From assembly GCF_034190915.1 (NCBI RefSeq), contig NW_026947492.1, positions 18,381,501 to 18,445,500 of the forward strand: a DNA stretch of 64,000 nucleotides, written 5' to 3'. The position numbers were made by a program, and so were the translations under genes. Numbering within the stretch: the first letter of the stretch is position 1; the number at the start of each line of letters is the position of its first letter. Below, in pieces: positions 1 through 12,507 of this stretch. Under the pieces are notes generated by a model that was not told the origin of the DNA, did not search any database, and saw only the letters and a list, made by a program, of their open reading frames with translations. This DNA comes from Cavia porcellus. Taxonomy: Eukaryota; Chordata; Mammalia; Rodentia; Caviidae.

Positions 1-560
1 TATATGTGCAACCATATTTGTAGTACCTAAGTCATGGAAATAACCCAAATGCCCATCAAATGAGGAATGGATTAAAAAAATGTGGTATCCTTTACAATGG
101 AGTACTATTTGGCCATTAAGAAGAATAAAGTTGAGACTTATAGATAAATGCATAACTTGAGACCATACTTATAAGCAAAGTAAATCAAACTCACATGAAA
201 GCATCATATTGTCTCTTTGGTGTGAGAAATTGAAAGAGTATATAAGGTCTAAACTGTACAATAGGTATTGTGAAATGGGAAGAAACTGTTTAAAAGGCAA
301 ACGGAATGAAAATGGAGAAAAGGGAAGTGAAGGAAGGGAAAAGGAAGAAAAATTGTAAGTTATTTATTCTATTAGTGCTTCTCAGTTCACAGTAAAAGAA
401 TGTCTGTGTTAATATCAATTGTAAAATTTTTATGCCCATATATTGTACTTTGAGTAACTACCTTAATTATACTGATACGAATATATTGTTATTCTACAAT
501 TATTTTGTTATGAATATTTTACCCTTTTTCCATAAAAGAGAAAAAGTGTAAAATAAAAAA
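1..560 (+). mobile_element. L1 3' end (ORF2 tail and 3' UTR), cut by window start
   Basis: Opens inside the ORF2 C-terminal region: the pattern 'aatggagtactat ... gccattaag' is the usual end of mammalian ORF2. A purine-rich 3' UTR tract (gaaaagggaagtgaaggaag) follows, and it ends near an AATAAAAAAT-like tail at 556-563. Stops are frequent, so it is an old copy. Confidence 0.7.
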
Positions 561-849
561 TTGAATGAATAGAAAATGATTCAAATAGCACAGGATTTTT
601 GAAAACTCTTTTGAAGAACATATTAATGACAGCACACATAGAAAACACATATGTTATTCAAGGAAATGTTTTCTATCCTCTTCTTAAAATCTAACTATCT
701 TTAACCAAACTTCATTAATACTGTTATCCTTGGATCCTGTGTAAACTCAAGCTCAGGTGTCAATGAACAATGCTCTCACTCCAATTTATGCCTGTTGCTT
801 CAGATGTTATGTAAATTCCTCTCAAATTTTCAGAGGCCTCTACTATATT

Positions 850-925
850 TGATCAAAATCTACAGGGAAATGCCTGGCAAGTGCGAGGTTGTGAGTTCAA
901 TCCCCAGTACCACAAAAAACAAAAG
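850..925 (+). mobile_element. ID-type SINE, 5'-truncated
   Basis: Carries the second half of a tRNA-derived ID element: tgcctggcaagtgcgaggtt then a B-box-like gttcaatcccc, then ccagtacc and an A-rich tail. The A box is missing. Typical rodent SINE. Confidence 0.6.
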
Positions 926-1214
926 ATCTACTGGGAAAAATTAAAGATCTGTCCAATTTCCCAGAGGAAGAGTATACACTATTCACATGTACAGATTTGA
1001 ATTTATGGACAGTATATATGAAATGATGTATAACACTCCTCCATTTCCAATATTCCTAGAACCATTTTTCTTCCTGTTGCTTACCTAATTACTAAATGAA
1101 ATATAATTTTGTCATGTTTTAATTTTGACCTATTCTTACTTGACATGTTTAGTAAGTAATCATTTGTGTTCGATTTTTAAAATTTATAATAATGCAAATA
1201 GTTAATCTTATAAA

Positions 1215-1410
1215 GTACTTAATATAAGCCAAACACTACATATTTGTATAACACTTATTTCTAAGCAAAATAGATTCTGTTGTTATATTCATTATGCAAA
1301 TTAGGAGACAGAATCTTACAGAGGTTGATAATTTTCTAACCCTCCTCAAAATGACAACACCAAGAAGCAAATCCAAATTAGCTTAATCTAACCACCAAAT
1401 TCTTTGTCAT
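1215..1410 (+). mobile_element. MIR SINE
   Basis: Diverged tRNA-derived MIR: 'ccaaacacta', then a run ending ttatgcaaattaggagacaga, 'cttacagaggttgat', and a tail of accaccaaattc type. The order matches the MIR core. Ancient and degenerate. Confidence 0.5.
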
Positions 1411-1699
1411 AGATAATTTACTTATTTTTACCCCGTGTACAATGACTTAATGCTTTTGCCATAGGTATACAATTCAAATTTCAATGAGACTCAAAAATAA
1501 CTTCCCAAATTCTCTCCTTGTGCCATCTGCCCCCAAATAGCAATTACTCCATTTGATTAGAAGAGATAGATTTTACTCTGTTCTGGTCAAATGATGAGCA
1601 TGTTCCTTCCTGCTTTTAAGGCCATAGCTTTTCTTCTTCTCCCACCTCCTTCTATCCTGACTTTGTGAATGCAAAACCCATGGAAAACACTGGCATGGT

Positions 1700-1850
1700 A
1701 CACATTTAAACAAAAGCTGAAATTTACACTATGTGGAACAGTATATTTTCACATTAACTTGTGCTGTATCTTTATCCTCACTACCTGAGAGAGAGAATTG
1801 TTTTCCTATTTCACAGAATAAAAACATTGGTCAGAAAGATAAAATTTGTA
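1700..1850 (+). mobile_element. MIR SINE, partial
   Basis: Shows tcctcactacctgagagagag followed by cctatttcacagaataaaaac, the central MIR order of 'cctca ... attttacagatgaggaaac'. Diverged and partial. Confidence 0.35.
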
Positions 1851-3062
1851 CTAATTATGGGGCAGTTTGGGGAGAATAATTTATGACTCAGAGATAAACA
1901 ACCCTGGGAGAAAATTACAATGAAAGGAAGAAATCATAGCCGAGTCTTGTATGTCTAATCTAACCCCAAGCAACAAAATGAAGGCCCTCGAAGCATTTTT
2001 TTAAAAAATCAAACCAAGTTTCATACCAACTAAATGGATAGCCTGGCCCCAGAGCACTTCCCCTCCCCACTGCTTGTCACACCTCAATAATGAGAGGGCA
2101 GCGTAAAACCATGAGACTCCACCTATTCAATGGCAGCATGGCGAGAGCAACTTGGCATCAGGCCCAGGTGAAATCTCAGGTCTGCTTTTTCCACCGGTAA
2201 GAATCCACTCAAGGCCAGTCCTCCTATAGCTACCAGCGCCCACAGTTTGGTAAGCTATTAAAAGAGCTGTGGGTTGCCTTCATCACAGATACTCCCTGTT
2301 CACAGCCAGCTCCTGGACCTGGGAATCTATCTCCAGATAGCTTCTGCCATTGTCTAGACAGCAACTGCTATGCAACATTATGCTTTATTTGAGCTTTTCA
2401 ATTCATACTGCAGTCTTTCTTTATGGTCTTGGGGATGCTAGGCTGCTCTTTTGAAAGTAAGGATATCCTAAGTTGTTAGGTGACTTTGTGAGTCACACAT
2501 GAACACTGGAGGTCTTGGCTTTTTCATGATTTGTGTGTGTGTGTGGTTGGAGGAACACCAGCTTCAGTATTTTTCCTCATAGGCTGGTCATTTTCACTAG
2601 TAATTAGAAATTCAAGAGGCAGAGTTAATAATGGGGTGCCAATATTCAGAGATTGGTGATAACCTCCAAGAATTGATGTAATTTCTGTCTTTTCAGTGCA
2701 GTTCCCTGACCACAACTGCATCCAAAGAACAGCATTCCACTTTCTCCCCAGGGAAAATAGTAGGACTTGTACCACACTAGAGAAAGGCAAAAGTTTTACA
2801 AAACAATGTGTGAAAGAAAGGAGGGGAAATGTATTAATATTTGACCAATTTTTCTGGAATATTAGCTATAAATGGTGAGATACCTAAGTATTTTGGCCTT
2901 GGTTACTTCATTTGTTAAATGATATAATAGAACTGACCTCTCACTAGTATACAAAGAAAAAGTAGCTCTGTTTTGTCTTACCCATCATGTACATTTTCAA
3001 GAACAAACTTTGTTAAATTGTATTAATGAAGTAAACCATTAAAAGAAAAAAAGCTAAATGAA

Positions 3063-3285
3063 AGTGCCTGGACTATGCAAAGTACTTCCATAAATTATGT
3101 TCATTACTCTTCATAATAATTCCATAAATTATGGACATTTACTTCCATATATTATGCACATTACAGTCACATGAGATTGCCACTATCATTATTTTATAGC
3201 TAACTAAGTCAAGTTTAGCAAAGTAAAATAACTGACTCAAATTCATAGTTAGTAAAGGAATAAAACTGCAAATTCATGCTTGCTA
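3063..3285 (+). mobile_element. MIR SINE with internal short repeats
   Basis: MIR-like from gtgcctggactatgcaaagt through attattttatagctaact to a tail near aaactgcaaattcatgc. Inside, the word ttccataaattatg (or near it) occurs three times between 3087 and 3160, a local amplification not part of MIR. Confidence 0.45.
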
Positions 3286-3906
3286 CATATGAAAAAAATT
3301 TGCTGTAAGACTTGTAATAGAAATTATAACCAATGAAAAATTTGTGATTGCAAATGAAGGGAAATTCAACTAAATATTAGTTCTTTATTTTTAGGGAAAT
3401 TAAAATCATACACCTATATATCATACATCTATATAATCCAGTGCAAAAAATATAGATTCAAAGCTATTCTCAGCTACTTTCGGTTTTAACTCCTTTATTA
3501 TGAGAATAAAGGAGAACTCTGCTAGTGAGTAGGATTCTTTCTGCAAAGACATTGGCAGGGTCAGTCTCATTTAAAAAAGTAGAGACTCAAATAAAAGCCA
3601 ACACTAAGCCTTCATAGAGTGAAGAAGGAGAAGCTAGCTTTCCTGTGCAATTGGACGTTGACACGTAGGCATATCGGAGCGAGACTCTAAATACTGGGTC
3701 AAAGTTGGCTTCTTATACAAGAGCGAGGATGAATATCCTCCCTGTGGGACACATACTGAAAATGAGTAACAGCATACATAAGACATATTCTCCAGGAATG
3801 TTGCATGTGTTGCTTTATTTAGCTTTTGTCCTTTTCTAGCTCAACAACAACAAAAAAATCCTGTGAGTAATTATATGTATAATTCATTTTATTTATTTTT
3901 CTGAGA

Positions 3907-3928
3907 TATATATATATATATATATATA
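3907..3928. repeat. (TA)n microsatellite
   Basis: About eleven uninterrupted TA units. Confidence 0.9.
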
Positions 3929-4011
3929 TGACAGAATAAGAATCATAACCATCAATGAACATAGATGAGATAAATGGATCGGTGAGACATGGATAGTTAG
4001 ATACAGCTGTG

Positions 4012-4043
4012 GATATAGATATAGATATATCTATATCTATATC
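4012..4043. repeat. Perfect 32-bp palindrome of GATATA/TATATC
   Basis: Four hexamer-like GATATA units meet their reverse complement with no spacer (centre between 4027 and 4028). Every base pairs in the self-complementary fold. It sits in an AT-rich stretch with a (TA)n run at about 3907-3928. Confidence 0.9.
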
Positions 4044-4619
4044 AAATCATGTTTATTGAGATTTCTTATGTACTCAATAAATGAAGTAGTTTACTATCTT
4101 ATAAAATTGAGAATCTAATTTTATTTGTAGAATAATATTTGCTTATAAAATAGGATGTCTTTATGACAGATTATTAATCATGTATTTATTGAAATCCACA
4201 TTTGCACTCATAAGCCATGTCTCATTATAAACTGTTACTATGGAAATGTGTAGTCGTTTATATTATTCTGGGAATTTATTGCTATGAGTCCTGAAAAATA
4301 ATTAGAAACCCCTCCCTTGCACTATATATAACTTTAACAAGAGAAAGGGCAGACACGACTCTATTTACATATGTTAAGATTCCTGAACTCAAGCATGGAC
4401 AAGGCATTCTACTCTGGCACTTTCAGTATGGATGAACAGGAAAGATTAACTACTGCTCACCAACATCTTCACTTTACCCTGGTACTACCGTCTTGCATCT
4501 TGATAAAGAGGTAAGCAACAGACCTGGACAAATGCAGGTTTATAAAACTGACCCCAGGGTCACCAGTTAAGCCCTCTGATACAAAATCTATGAGGGAGGG
4601 CAAATCCGTGTGGTTTACA

Positions 4620-5640
4620 TATTGTAAGTAGGATGTAGAAAGATCAAAGTGATTGTAAAGGACTGGTAAAGGAGGAACCATTGTCATTTGTAGCCTGAAG
4701 TGGACAAGAAGAGAGACAGATGAATAAAAAGAGCCAGTTACTTTGGGTGAGAGCTGTGATGCCTGGATCACTCACACAGGGACAATCTAGAGCAACAAAT
4801 AACCTGAAGGACTCACTTTTTTCCCTTTATGCCTAAGTAGGACGGAGAACAAGAGAGTCTGACAACAGTGCAGGTTATCTGCCAGACTCCAGGAAACAGT
4901 GCATAAGGAGAAGCTCAGAAGACGAATTTGGAGGCCAAACAGAGGATAACCAGCATAGTCAGAAACACAATCCACAAACCCAGTGAATAGCAGGAATGAA
5001 GTGATGGAACGCAGCCCACCCACATAACTCTGGTACAACAGAAGGAGGAGAGCAGGAAAAAGACATACAGTTCCTCCTGGAGTGTGGGACCAGTTTTGTC
5101 AAAACAGAAATGGAAGCAGGGTTACGTGGGATGGCGTCAGTGAATCCAGCTCTAAATATCTGGGAAGAGAAAAGACAGAAGAGATCAGACACCACCAACA
5201 GGAGGACAGGTCCATTGCTTTTCATTCCAAGGATGAATGATTAATCGCAGCTAACAAAATCAAACCTTCATTCGAAAGATAGCACCCAAAAATACAGATA
5301 TGTATACAAAAATAGGAAAAACTCAAGAGACAAATGCACAACTCAAATGTGATTCAGGAATTTTGTTCGTTTGTCACAGCAATAACCTAATAATATCTCT
5401 GTTGCGAGCTGGGTCTGTATTGTCAGTGCCCTGCCTTCATGCCCTCACTTTTTTCCCTCAAATTTTAGCGAGCGTTCACAAAAATTCAAATATTTTTGCC
5501 TTCTGGTCTTTGCTAGAGAGCCTGCCTCAGAATGCTAGGGACTGGCTTATTTGCCTGAGATATGCAAATGTGCCTTGGAATTTGCATATTCAGCCTGGCA
5601 TATTTGAATTTCTTTAAAAAATGCCCCAAAATGAATGACT
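4620..5640. repeat. Duplicated block A, copy 1
   Basis: Matches 25600-26650 with roughly 70-75 percent identity by eye. Shared anchors include ggccaaacagaggata, cacccacata-ctctgg, ctaaatatct-ggaa and ttcattccaagg. The block lies about 9 kb downstream of the OR pseudogene; copy 2 lies about 12 kb downstream of the third OR remnant, so it belongs to the same tandem duplication. The minus strand holds an 88-codon frame with a hydrophobic start (5225-4959), but copy 2 has a stop at its codon 10, so I do not call a gene. It ends with two octamer motifs, ATGCAAAT at 5562-5569 and ATTTGCAT at 5580-5587. Confidence 0.6.
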
Positions 5641-5879
5641 TGTTGGTTGGTATGAAAGTGTAAATACTCCAACCCACTTCCCACTGACAAGGACAACTCT
5701 GACGTGTTCTAAAGTGAATTGAGAGTTTCTAAGCCATGTATGTTTGAAGGAAAGTATCTGACTTCTCACCACTAGGTATGATAAAAGCAAAATATTCTTT
5801 AAATTTTATTTTCAACTGAAACATAGCAATTGTTTGTATTAATGAGGCAGTATAATATTTATACATCAAGACATTTAGC

Positions 5880-6640
5880 ACATCTATCATCTTAAATATT
5901 TATTATTTCTTTGTTGGGAGAACATTCAGGGTCTTCTCTCTTAGTTATCTTGAAATGCACAGTATAATATTATTAACTATGGCTGTATAACCCTGCTATA
6001 TGATAGAACCTCTGAACATATTCCTTCTTATGTGTAACTTTTTACCCGTTGACAAATCTCTCCCTGTCCTTTCCTCCCTGGTTTCTTGGGCTCCTGGTAA
6101 CCATGGTTGTCCTCTGTAGAAAAATTAGCTTTCTTTGATTCCATAGACGAGTGGGGTTATGTAATATTTATTTGTCTCTCCCTGGCTTATTTCCCTTGAC
6201 AAAACTCACTCGGTGCTGAAAATAACAGTTTCTTCCCTGTACAGCTGAATACTATTCCATTGTGTATTATATACCACATTGCCTTTACTCTTTCACCTGT
6301 TGATGGACATGAGTCTGAGTTAATTTCTTAACTATTGTAAGTAGCACTGCAATAACCATGGAAATACATGCATCTCTTCAGCATATGGATTTCTCTTGTC
6401 AGAGAAATGTAAATCAAAACCACAGTTAGGTATCATCATACCCAATTAAAATGACTGTTATCAAAATGACAAAAAGTAACACATACCAGTGTAGATTTAG
6501 AGAAACAGAAACCCTTTATATTTTTAAGAATGTAAATTAATACTGTCATCGTGGAAGATGGTATTGAGTTTCCACAAAATTTTAAAGTACAATTAGTGCA
6601 GTAGCACTACTGGATATCAATCCACAGCAGCACATTTTCT
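5880..6640 (-). mobile_element. Antisense L1 3' end with inverted 5' part (twin-priming structure)
   Basis: From 5880 to about 6400 the plus strand reads an L1 3' UTR and ORF2 tail in reverse (for example ctattccattgtgtattata, the reverse of the usual ORF2 end). From about 6401 to 6640 it reads ORF2 forward (agaaatgtaaatcaaaacca onward). The forward piece ends near atatcaatcca, and the reversed piece begins near the next stretch of ORF2, so together they make one continuous segment whose 5' part is flipped. This is the known outcome of twin priming during L1 insertion. Confidence 0.65.
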
Positions 6641-6679
6641 GTAAAGGTTTCTTATCAAGATAAGAAAATATCCCTTGAT

Positions 6680-8060
6680 TCCTAGTTGCTACAAACTTTC
6701 ATGTTGAATGGAGATGAGATTTTGTCACATGCTTTTTGTTCACCAAGATCATATGGATTATCTTCTTTAACCTTCTCTGGGTTGAGTACTTTATCTGACT
6801 CAATTTTAATTTTAGCATATCAGCATACTCTGTTTTTTAAATGTTAGTGGTTTCTCTAGACTTGGTTGTGTACATTTATTCCTAATCTAATACTACTTTC
6901 AAATATAACTATATTATATTGTAGATAGTACTGATACCACAAAGTGTTTTCCATTCTTCCCTTCTATCCTTTATGTGTCTTCATTCCCCGTCATCTATGA
7001 TTACTCAATATGTTAATGCTGTCATCATTTTAAAATCATTCGTTAGATCAACTAGAATAAGAGAAAATTTAATTTAGTTTTATTTATTCCACCTCTAATG
7101 TTTTTCAGATCGATATTAGTTTCTGTCTTATGTAATTTCCTTTTCTCTGATGTATTCCTTAAACATTTTTTTTTTGCAAGACAGGCTTTCTGGTAATAAC
7201 TTCTTTCAATTTTTGTCGGGAAAAAAGTGTCTTTGATTCTTTGTTACAATTTAAAGATAATTACATTGAGCATAAAATTCAAGATTTGTGAATTGGTTTG
7301 TTTTTCCTAACACTTTATACATATCATTCTGCAATTTTCTTACTTTTCATGCTTTCTGAATAGAGGTCTATATGATTCTTACCCATATTCCTTTATAGAT
7401 AAGATTTTATGGGTAAAATGGATAATTTTCCTCCAGTTTCTTTCAAGATTTTGGTGGAAGGTGTGGCTACCTACCACTTAAATATGGTACGGCTAGATAC
7501 AGACGTGAGCATTTAGCCTGTTTCATGTTTAACTGAGGTTCTTGGATGTATAAGTTGGTGTCTGTCAGTAATTTTGGAAATTTCTCAACCACAATAATTT
7601 CAAATCTTTTCTTCTGTTACTTCCTCTCTTCTAATATTTTTAGTGTTCAGATGTTGCATCTTTTACAATTGTCCCACGTCATGTGTATTTAGTTAAATTT
7701 TTTCCATTCTTTTTCTTCAACATTTCAGTCTTGGAAGTTTCTGTTAACATAAATATTTAAGACCAGTAATATTTTTCTCCATCATGGCCAACCAACTGAT
7801 GAGTCCATCAAATGTACTTTTCATTTCTTGTGCAACAGATTTTTTTCTATTTGATTTCTTCTGAGAATTTTTAACTATCTGCTTGCACTATCCATCTATC
7901 ATGTATACTGTCCACCAGTTCCATCAGAATGCAGCATGTTAATCATAGCTGTTTTAAATTGCAACCTGATGACTCCAATCTTCCCATTATATTGTTACTT
8001 GTTCTATCATATCAGATTTTATATCATCTTTCAGCAGAGCATGCCTTGTTATTTTTTGTG
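6680..8060 (-). mobile_element. Degenerate antisense L1 sequence
   Basis: Around 6700-6790 the plus strand resembles reversed L1 reverse-transcriptase sequence (catgctttttgttcaccaag, then gatcatatgga). Around 7500-8040 it resembles reversed L1M/HAL1-type text (gaggttcttggatgtataag, aatttctcaaccacaataat). No frame survives. Subfamily and exact joins are uncertain; it may be more than one insertion. Confidence 0.4.
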
Positions 8061-8559
8061 CAAAGCCAAATACAATCTCCTAGTAACAGGAAGTGAAATA
8101 AATCAAACTTAATATGAAGCTTTAACATGCAGTTGTGGAACATTGATTAATGGTCAACTTGGGAAATCCTAGCTGAACTGAGTCAGTCTGGTTCTGAGAA
8201 TGCAAGATACACCTGAGAATTGTTGCCATAATGATGGAAAAGGGGAACAGAAGGGAAGATTGCATGCTGTTGATTCTCCTGGTGAAGCTTGCCACAGCTG
8301 GTCTTCCTGATGTGAACTCCATTGTTCTTGTCAGAGAAGGAGAGAAAGTCCTTGCTGTCACCTGGGATGGCTACTGTTCTCTTCGGGGGAGCTCTGGTCT
8401 TTGCCATGAACGTTCTTTTCTGCCTTCAGTGCGATCCCTCAGCCTTATGCCACAGACCCTTCACTATGCAGTCACAGACCTTCTAAATTCCACCACTGGA
8501 CCTTGGGCCTTTCCACTGCAGGTCCTTCATACAGACTTAAATGAGACATTCCTATGACT

Positions 8560-8752
8560 CCAGGCCTCCAAATGGACTCATGAGGGACCTTAACACAAGA
8601 TCTAGGCCCTTGGTTCTCCTAGTCGCTAGCATACAGACAGACATCTTGCACTTCTCATATTCAACTTTTTTGGTGAGTGATAAAATAATCCTATTAGTTA
8701 TGTGACCTGCATTAAATCTATTCCCTTGCAAACCCTGACTACACAGCAATTT
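8560..8752 (+). mobile_element. Possible LTR 3' end
   Basis: Ends with cctattagttatgtgacctg and then a stretch closing in aaccctgactacacag, recalling mammalian ERVL/MaLR-type LTR ends in 'accctgactaatacag'. The 5' limit is not visible. Low confidence. Confidence 0.3.
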
Positions 8753-9553
8753 AATGAGAGGTTTAATATTTATCTAACTAGGAGCTATGTTCAATTCACT
8801 GTTTGCTGTAGTTGTAGGTGTCTAAAGCTTTGATTTCTTCCAGTATCATTTGTATCTTGTTCTTACATCCTCTAGAAAACCTCTCAAGTAGATTCTGGGC
8901 CTTGCAGTTCCTCCTACAGTGACCTCCTTTTACTATAGAGGGGATTCGTCCATGGTAGAGCCAGCAGGAGGGAGCATTCTATATCACTGTCACGTGGTCT
9001 CCATTTTAGTTGTTCCTGTTTCCCATGGCCCTGACTTTCACAACTGCTTCTCAGCTCTTTTGATTCCCTTTGTTAGAAAGGGAGCCACAGCTGGACAGAT
9101 CCTTTCTCCCAGCCTCATACAGGCTGTGATATTGCAGTGTTTGGAAGGTCAAGCAGAGTGCCAAAAGCTCTGAGTGTTTCCAATGGTTATTTTCTCTTCT
9201 CCTGATACTCCAACAGTTGGGAAAATTGTTTCTGATCTTTACCACATGAATCTAGTGGGACTCCTAGAGGTAAAATTGATAAAGGCATGAGAACTTTTTA
9301 AGACTACACTGATATGTTAACTCATTTATGTATTAAAATAAGTATTGGCTTAATTTGCAAAGATTAGAGAACTTGGAAACTATTTAATGCTCACAGCAAG
9401 TAAAATAAAAGGAAGAAAAAAGAAGAAAACAGAATCAGTTCATCTCAGAGCTATTATAGAACTGCAGTCACCAGGACAATCTGATTCCTTCAAGACTGGG
9501 GATACAGGTGACACGAGACTTTTTGTTTACCTGGAGTAGAGGCTGTCAGAGCT

Positions 9554-9587
9554 GGTGTGTGTGTGCATGTGTGCATGTGTATGCAGG
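9554..9587. repeat. GT-rich microsatellite
   Basis: Imperfect (TG)n with interspersed tgcatg words. Confidence 0.7.
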
Positions 9588-9809
9588 ACATGTAAATGGT
9601 AGCTGATCAATTACTGGCAGTTCAGTATGAACTAGTTTAAAGCATATAAACTCCTGGGGGCTTGAATCAAAAATATGTTTCTTTCTGACACATTAAGTAT
9701 TCAATTGTTCTTATCCTAAAGAACCACAAAAAGAACCACAGACAGTTAAACTATGGAGTATAGAAAGAAAATAAAAATGTTACCAGGCCTAAAATTATGG
9801 GTTTGCTAT

Positions 9810-10330
9810 GTCACATAGTCCTCCCCTTCTTTCCTATCATATACTCTCTCCTGTGCCTTCCTGTGTGTCATTCTTCTTCCTCTTGCCCAGTGAGCCACAG
9901 TATTCACTTTGCTTTAAGCAGCTTCAATTCCCCTTCCTCTCCCCACTCATTTCTGCTTCCCTGTCTCTAGATCTCATTTCCCTATTTTCATTATTGTTAT
10001 TATCATTTTGGTTTATATTTGTGATATATAATGATTACCACCATTGAGGTAGTTGGTACACGTATGTGATATATCTTAAATTTTTCTGTGTGTCCTTCTC
10101 CCCAAACCCATCTCTTGGTTATCTTCCCACTTGCAAGAGCTCTATCTTCCTGTTTTCCTTTATCAATCTTTTGTTTCACTCTTTATTTGTACTTTGGACA
10201 ACTCAACTGACAGAACTCACGTTTTTAAGTTTGCATGTCTGATTTACTTCACTTAATACGTTTCTAAGATGTATCCATTTTCCTACAAATATCTTGAATA
10301 TCTCTAGTAATATAAATATGGAAATAAATA
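9810..10330 (-). mobile_element. Antisense L1 3' UTR and ORF2 tail
   Basis: Pyrimidine-rich stretch (the reverse of the purine-rich L1 3' UTR) followed by tgatttacttcacttaatac and gatgtatccattttcctac, the reverse of the ORF2 end as also seen at 39240-39300. Degenerate. Confidence 0.5.
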
Positions 10331-10539
10331 AATAGCTAGAAATACAGAAAGAAACATTCTTGTATATGCTTATATCAATGCTAGGAATCATTGCATTTGC
10401 AAAGAATATAAACAGAGGGGAACTGAAATATTTTTTAAAAAGATTTAATGTTTTTAACTTTCTTCACATATACATACATTCTCAAGGAATAAAATTTTAA
10501 TGGATATTATTAATTATCCTCCCATAATTTGAGTGTTAC

Positions 10540-10990
10540 TATCTACAAAACAAAACAAAGCAAAAAAATTAACCCATAGCAAACATCATATTCAACAGCG
10601 AAATGCTTTTACCAATGTCAGAAATAAAAATAAGACAGAAATATTGATTTTTCGTCTATCTAGAATTTTATTGCAGGTCTTAGTGTGATAGAGAAAATAA
10701 AGGAAATAAAGATCATAAGGAAGAATCAATCAGCCTTTATTTGCAGATGACATGATGATGTATATAGAAACAGAAAAATAAAATTTCCTGTTTCCTCTTT
10801 TGTCAATTTTAGCGACATTTACAATACATGAAATTACCAAGGTTTTTGGATTTGAAATCACTATATAAAAATCAAGTTTATTTTTACATACTAATAGCAA
10901 ATGAGCAGAAACTGTAAAAATTCATTTAAAATAGAATGCAAGACATATAATTCCTTGAAATAAATGAAATTCCACTTAAAACGAAAGAAT
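10540..10990 (+). mobile_element. L1 ORF2 reverse-transcriptase fragment
   Basis: Reads agcaaacatcatattcaaca, then cttttaccaatgtcag, then tatttgcagatgacatgatg, which encodes the FADDM polymerase motif of ORF2. Frames are broken; no long ORF remains. Confidence 0.65.
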
Positions 10991-11779
10991 GCCTGTTCTT
11001 AACCTTTCTATTTTTCATTTTTACTTGTACAATTTAGTAGTTTGGCTCTAAGCTAATTCCTTTTCAACTAGTTCCAGAAAATAATATCCTGTTATCTCCA
11101 CATAAATATAGCCAACACAACACAAGGAATAAAGATTGCTTTTCAGTACATGATACTACAACAGTTTCATATCACTGTTACAAACTACATTATCACTCAG
11201 TATCACTGATTTTAAATTGATCAGAATCTAAATATTAAAAAATCATAAAGATTTCAAAAAAGACATGAGAATGTCTTTGTGACTTTTCTGATTGGAAAAA
11301 AGTTAAGCAGTACAAATCTCTAACAGTGAAAGAAGTTGATAAGTCAGCTTTATTGAAATTAAATCATCTGCTTCCAGAAGACAAGAACAATCAGGTGAGC
11401 CCAGCAGTAGAGTGAGCAAAGATATGTTCAGTGACAGTGAATACTTCTGAAAAAGATACAGGTCCAGAATACTTTTTTGAAATCAAAACAGTGTTTAAAG
11501 AACTATTAAAATTTTTTAAGGAGGAATACTAAGTAGCTACTTACAAAGGACAATATCAAAGGAGGTAATAAACATACAAGAAATGCCCAATATTATTATC
11601 TAGAAATTTTAAAAATTAAAAGCTAACATGAAATTATCGTACCACAACCCAAGAGTGTTTAAAATGAGAAATACAAAAAATAAGTGTTCGTATGGAAAAG
11701 GAGTATTCTAACCTAAATATTATTGATGAGAGTACAGATCGGTTCTTACAGATCGGAGCAATCTTTACTTCTTGTGTTG

Positions 11780-12010
11780 TGTTGATTATATTCTGAAAGA
11801 TTGCTTGGTAATATTTATAACCCTAAGGATAGCTTATCCTGTGACATAATAAATCCACAACTACATACATACCCAAATGGAGTGAATTTATACAAGCAAA
11901 TGTATTTTCAGGAATTTCATGGTAACACTAACTAGGACACAGAAGCTTAAAACAATCCAAATGTCTACCAAGCTAATTGAGAAGCAAGTTGTTGCACAAT
12001 CATACAAAAA
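11780..12010 (+). mobile_element. Possible L1 ORF2 C-terminal fragment
   Basis: The order 'taacactaac ... acaatccaaatgtctaccaa ... ttgttgcacaatcatac' parallels the ORF2 end ('cctaaatgtccatc ... tggtatatatac'). Very diverged. Confidence 0.3.
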
Positions 12011-12102
12011 ATGCAAACGAAGCAGCAATAACTAGAGACAAAGTTACATGAATCACATGTACTGTTCTACATTTAGCAAAAAGACAGGCACTAAAAATAA
12101 AT

Positions 12103-12186
12103 GTGATGCGCTGAGACCTTAGCTCAATGCTAGAATACATGTCTAATGTGAATTGAAAACCAGTTTTTAATACCACAAACAAAACT
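12103..12186 (+). mobile_element. Degenerate ID-type SINE
   Basis: Shows ccttagctcaatgctagaat (A-box region), a central atgtctaatgtg and a tail ttttaataccacaaac, the layout of ID SINEs. Diverged. Confidence 0.5.
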
Positions 12187-12353
12187 AAAGTAAAAGAAAA
12201 GAGCTATTCCTCATTTATATAAAGCTCAAGAATGAGTAAAATGTATCTACAATGATAACAGTAAGCACATATTTCCAGGAAGCTGGCGAAGGGTAGCATT
12301 TACTAAGAAAGAGCAAGCAGAACATTCTTGGGTGATAAAAAGTTTCTATTTCA

Positions 12354-12507
12354 AGCTGGGTATGGTAGCACACTCCTGTAATCCCAGCACTCAGGAGGCT
12401 GAGACAGGAAGATCACTGCAACTTTGAGACCAGTCTGGACTGCAAAGTGAGCTCAAGATCTGCCTGAACTGCATAGCAAGACTTCATCTCAAAAAGACAA
12501 AAAAATT
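12354..12507 (+). mobile_element. B1 SINE with internal duplication
   Basis: Starts gctgggtatggtagcacact, continues cctgtaatcccagcact and ggaggctgagacagg, and ends agacttcatctcaaaaag plus A-run. The middle 'gagaccagtctggactgcaa' is followed by a second diverged copy of itself ('caagatctgcctgaactgca'), the roughly 29-bp internal duplication known in many rodent B1s. Confidence 0.85.

Noticed and set aside
4959..5225. 88-codon minus-strand frame with a hydrophobic, signal-like start
   Set aside because: The duplicate block at 25600-26650 has a stop at codon 10 of the same frame; no domain is recognised.
8231..8557. 108-codon frame
   Set aside because: No recognisable domain, no paralogue in the window, and overlapping frames are open on the other strand; likely chance.
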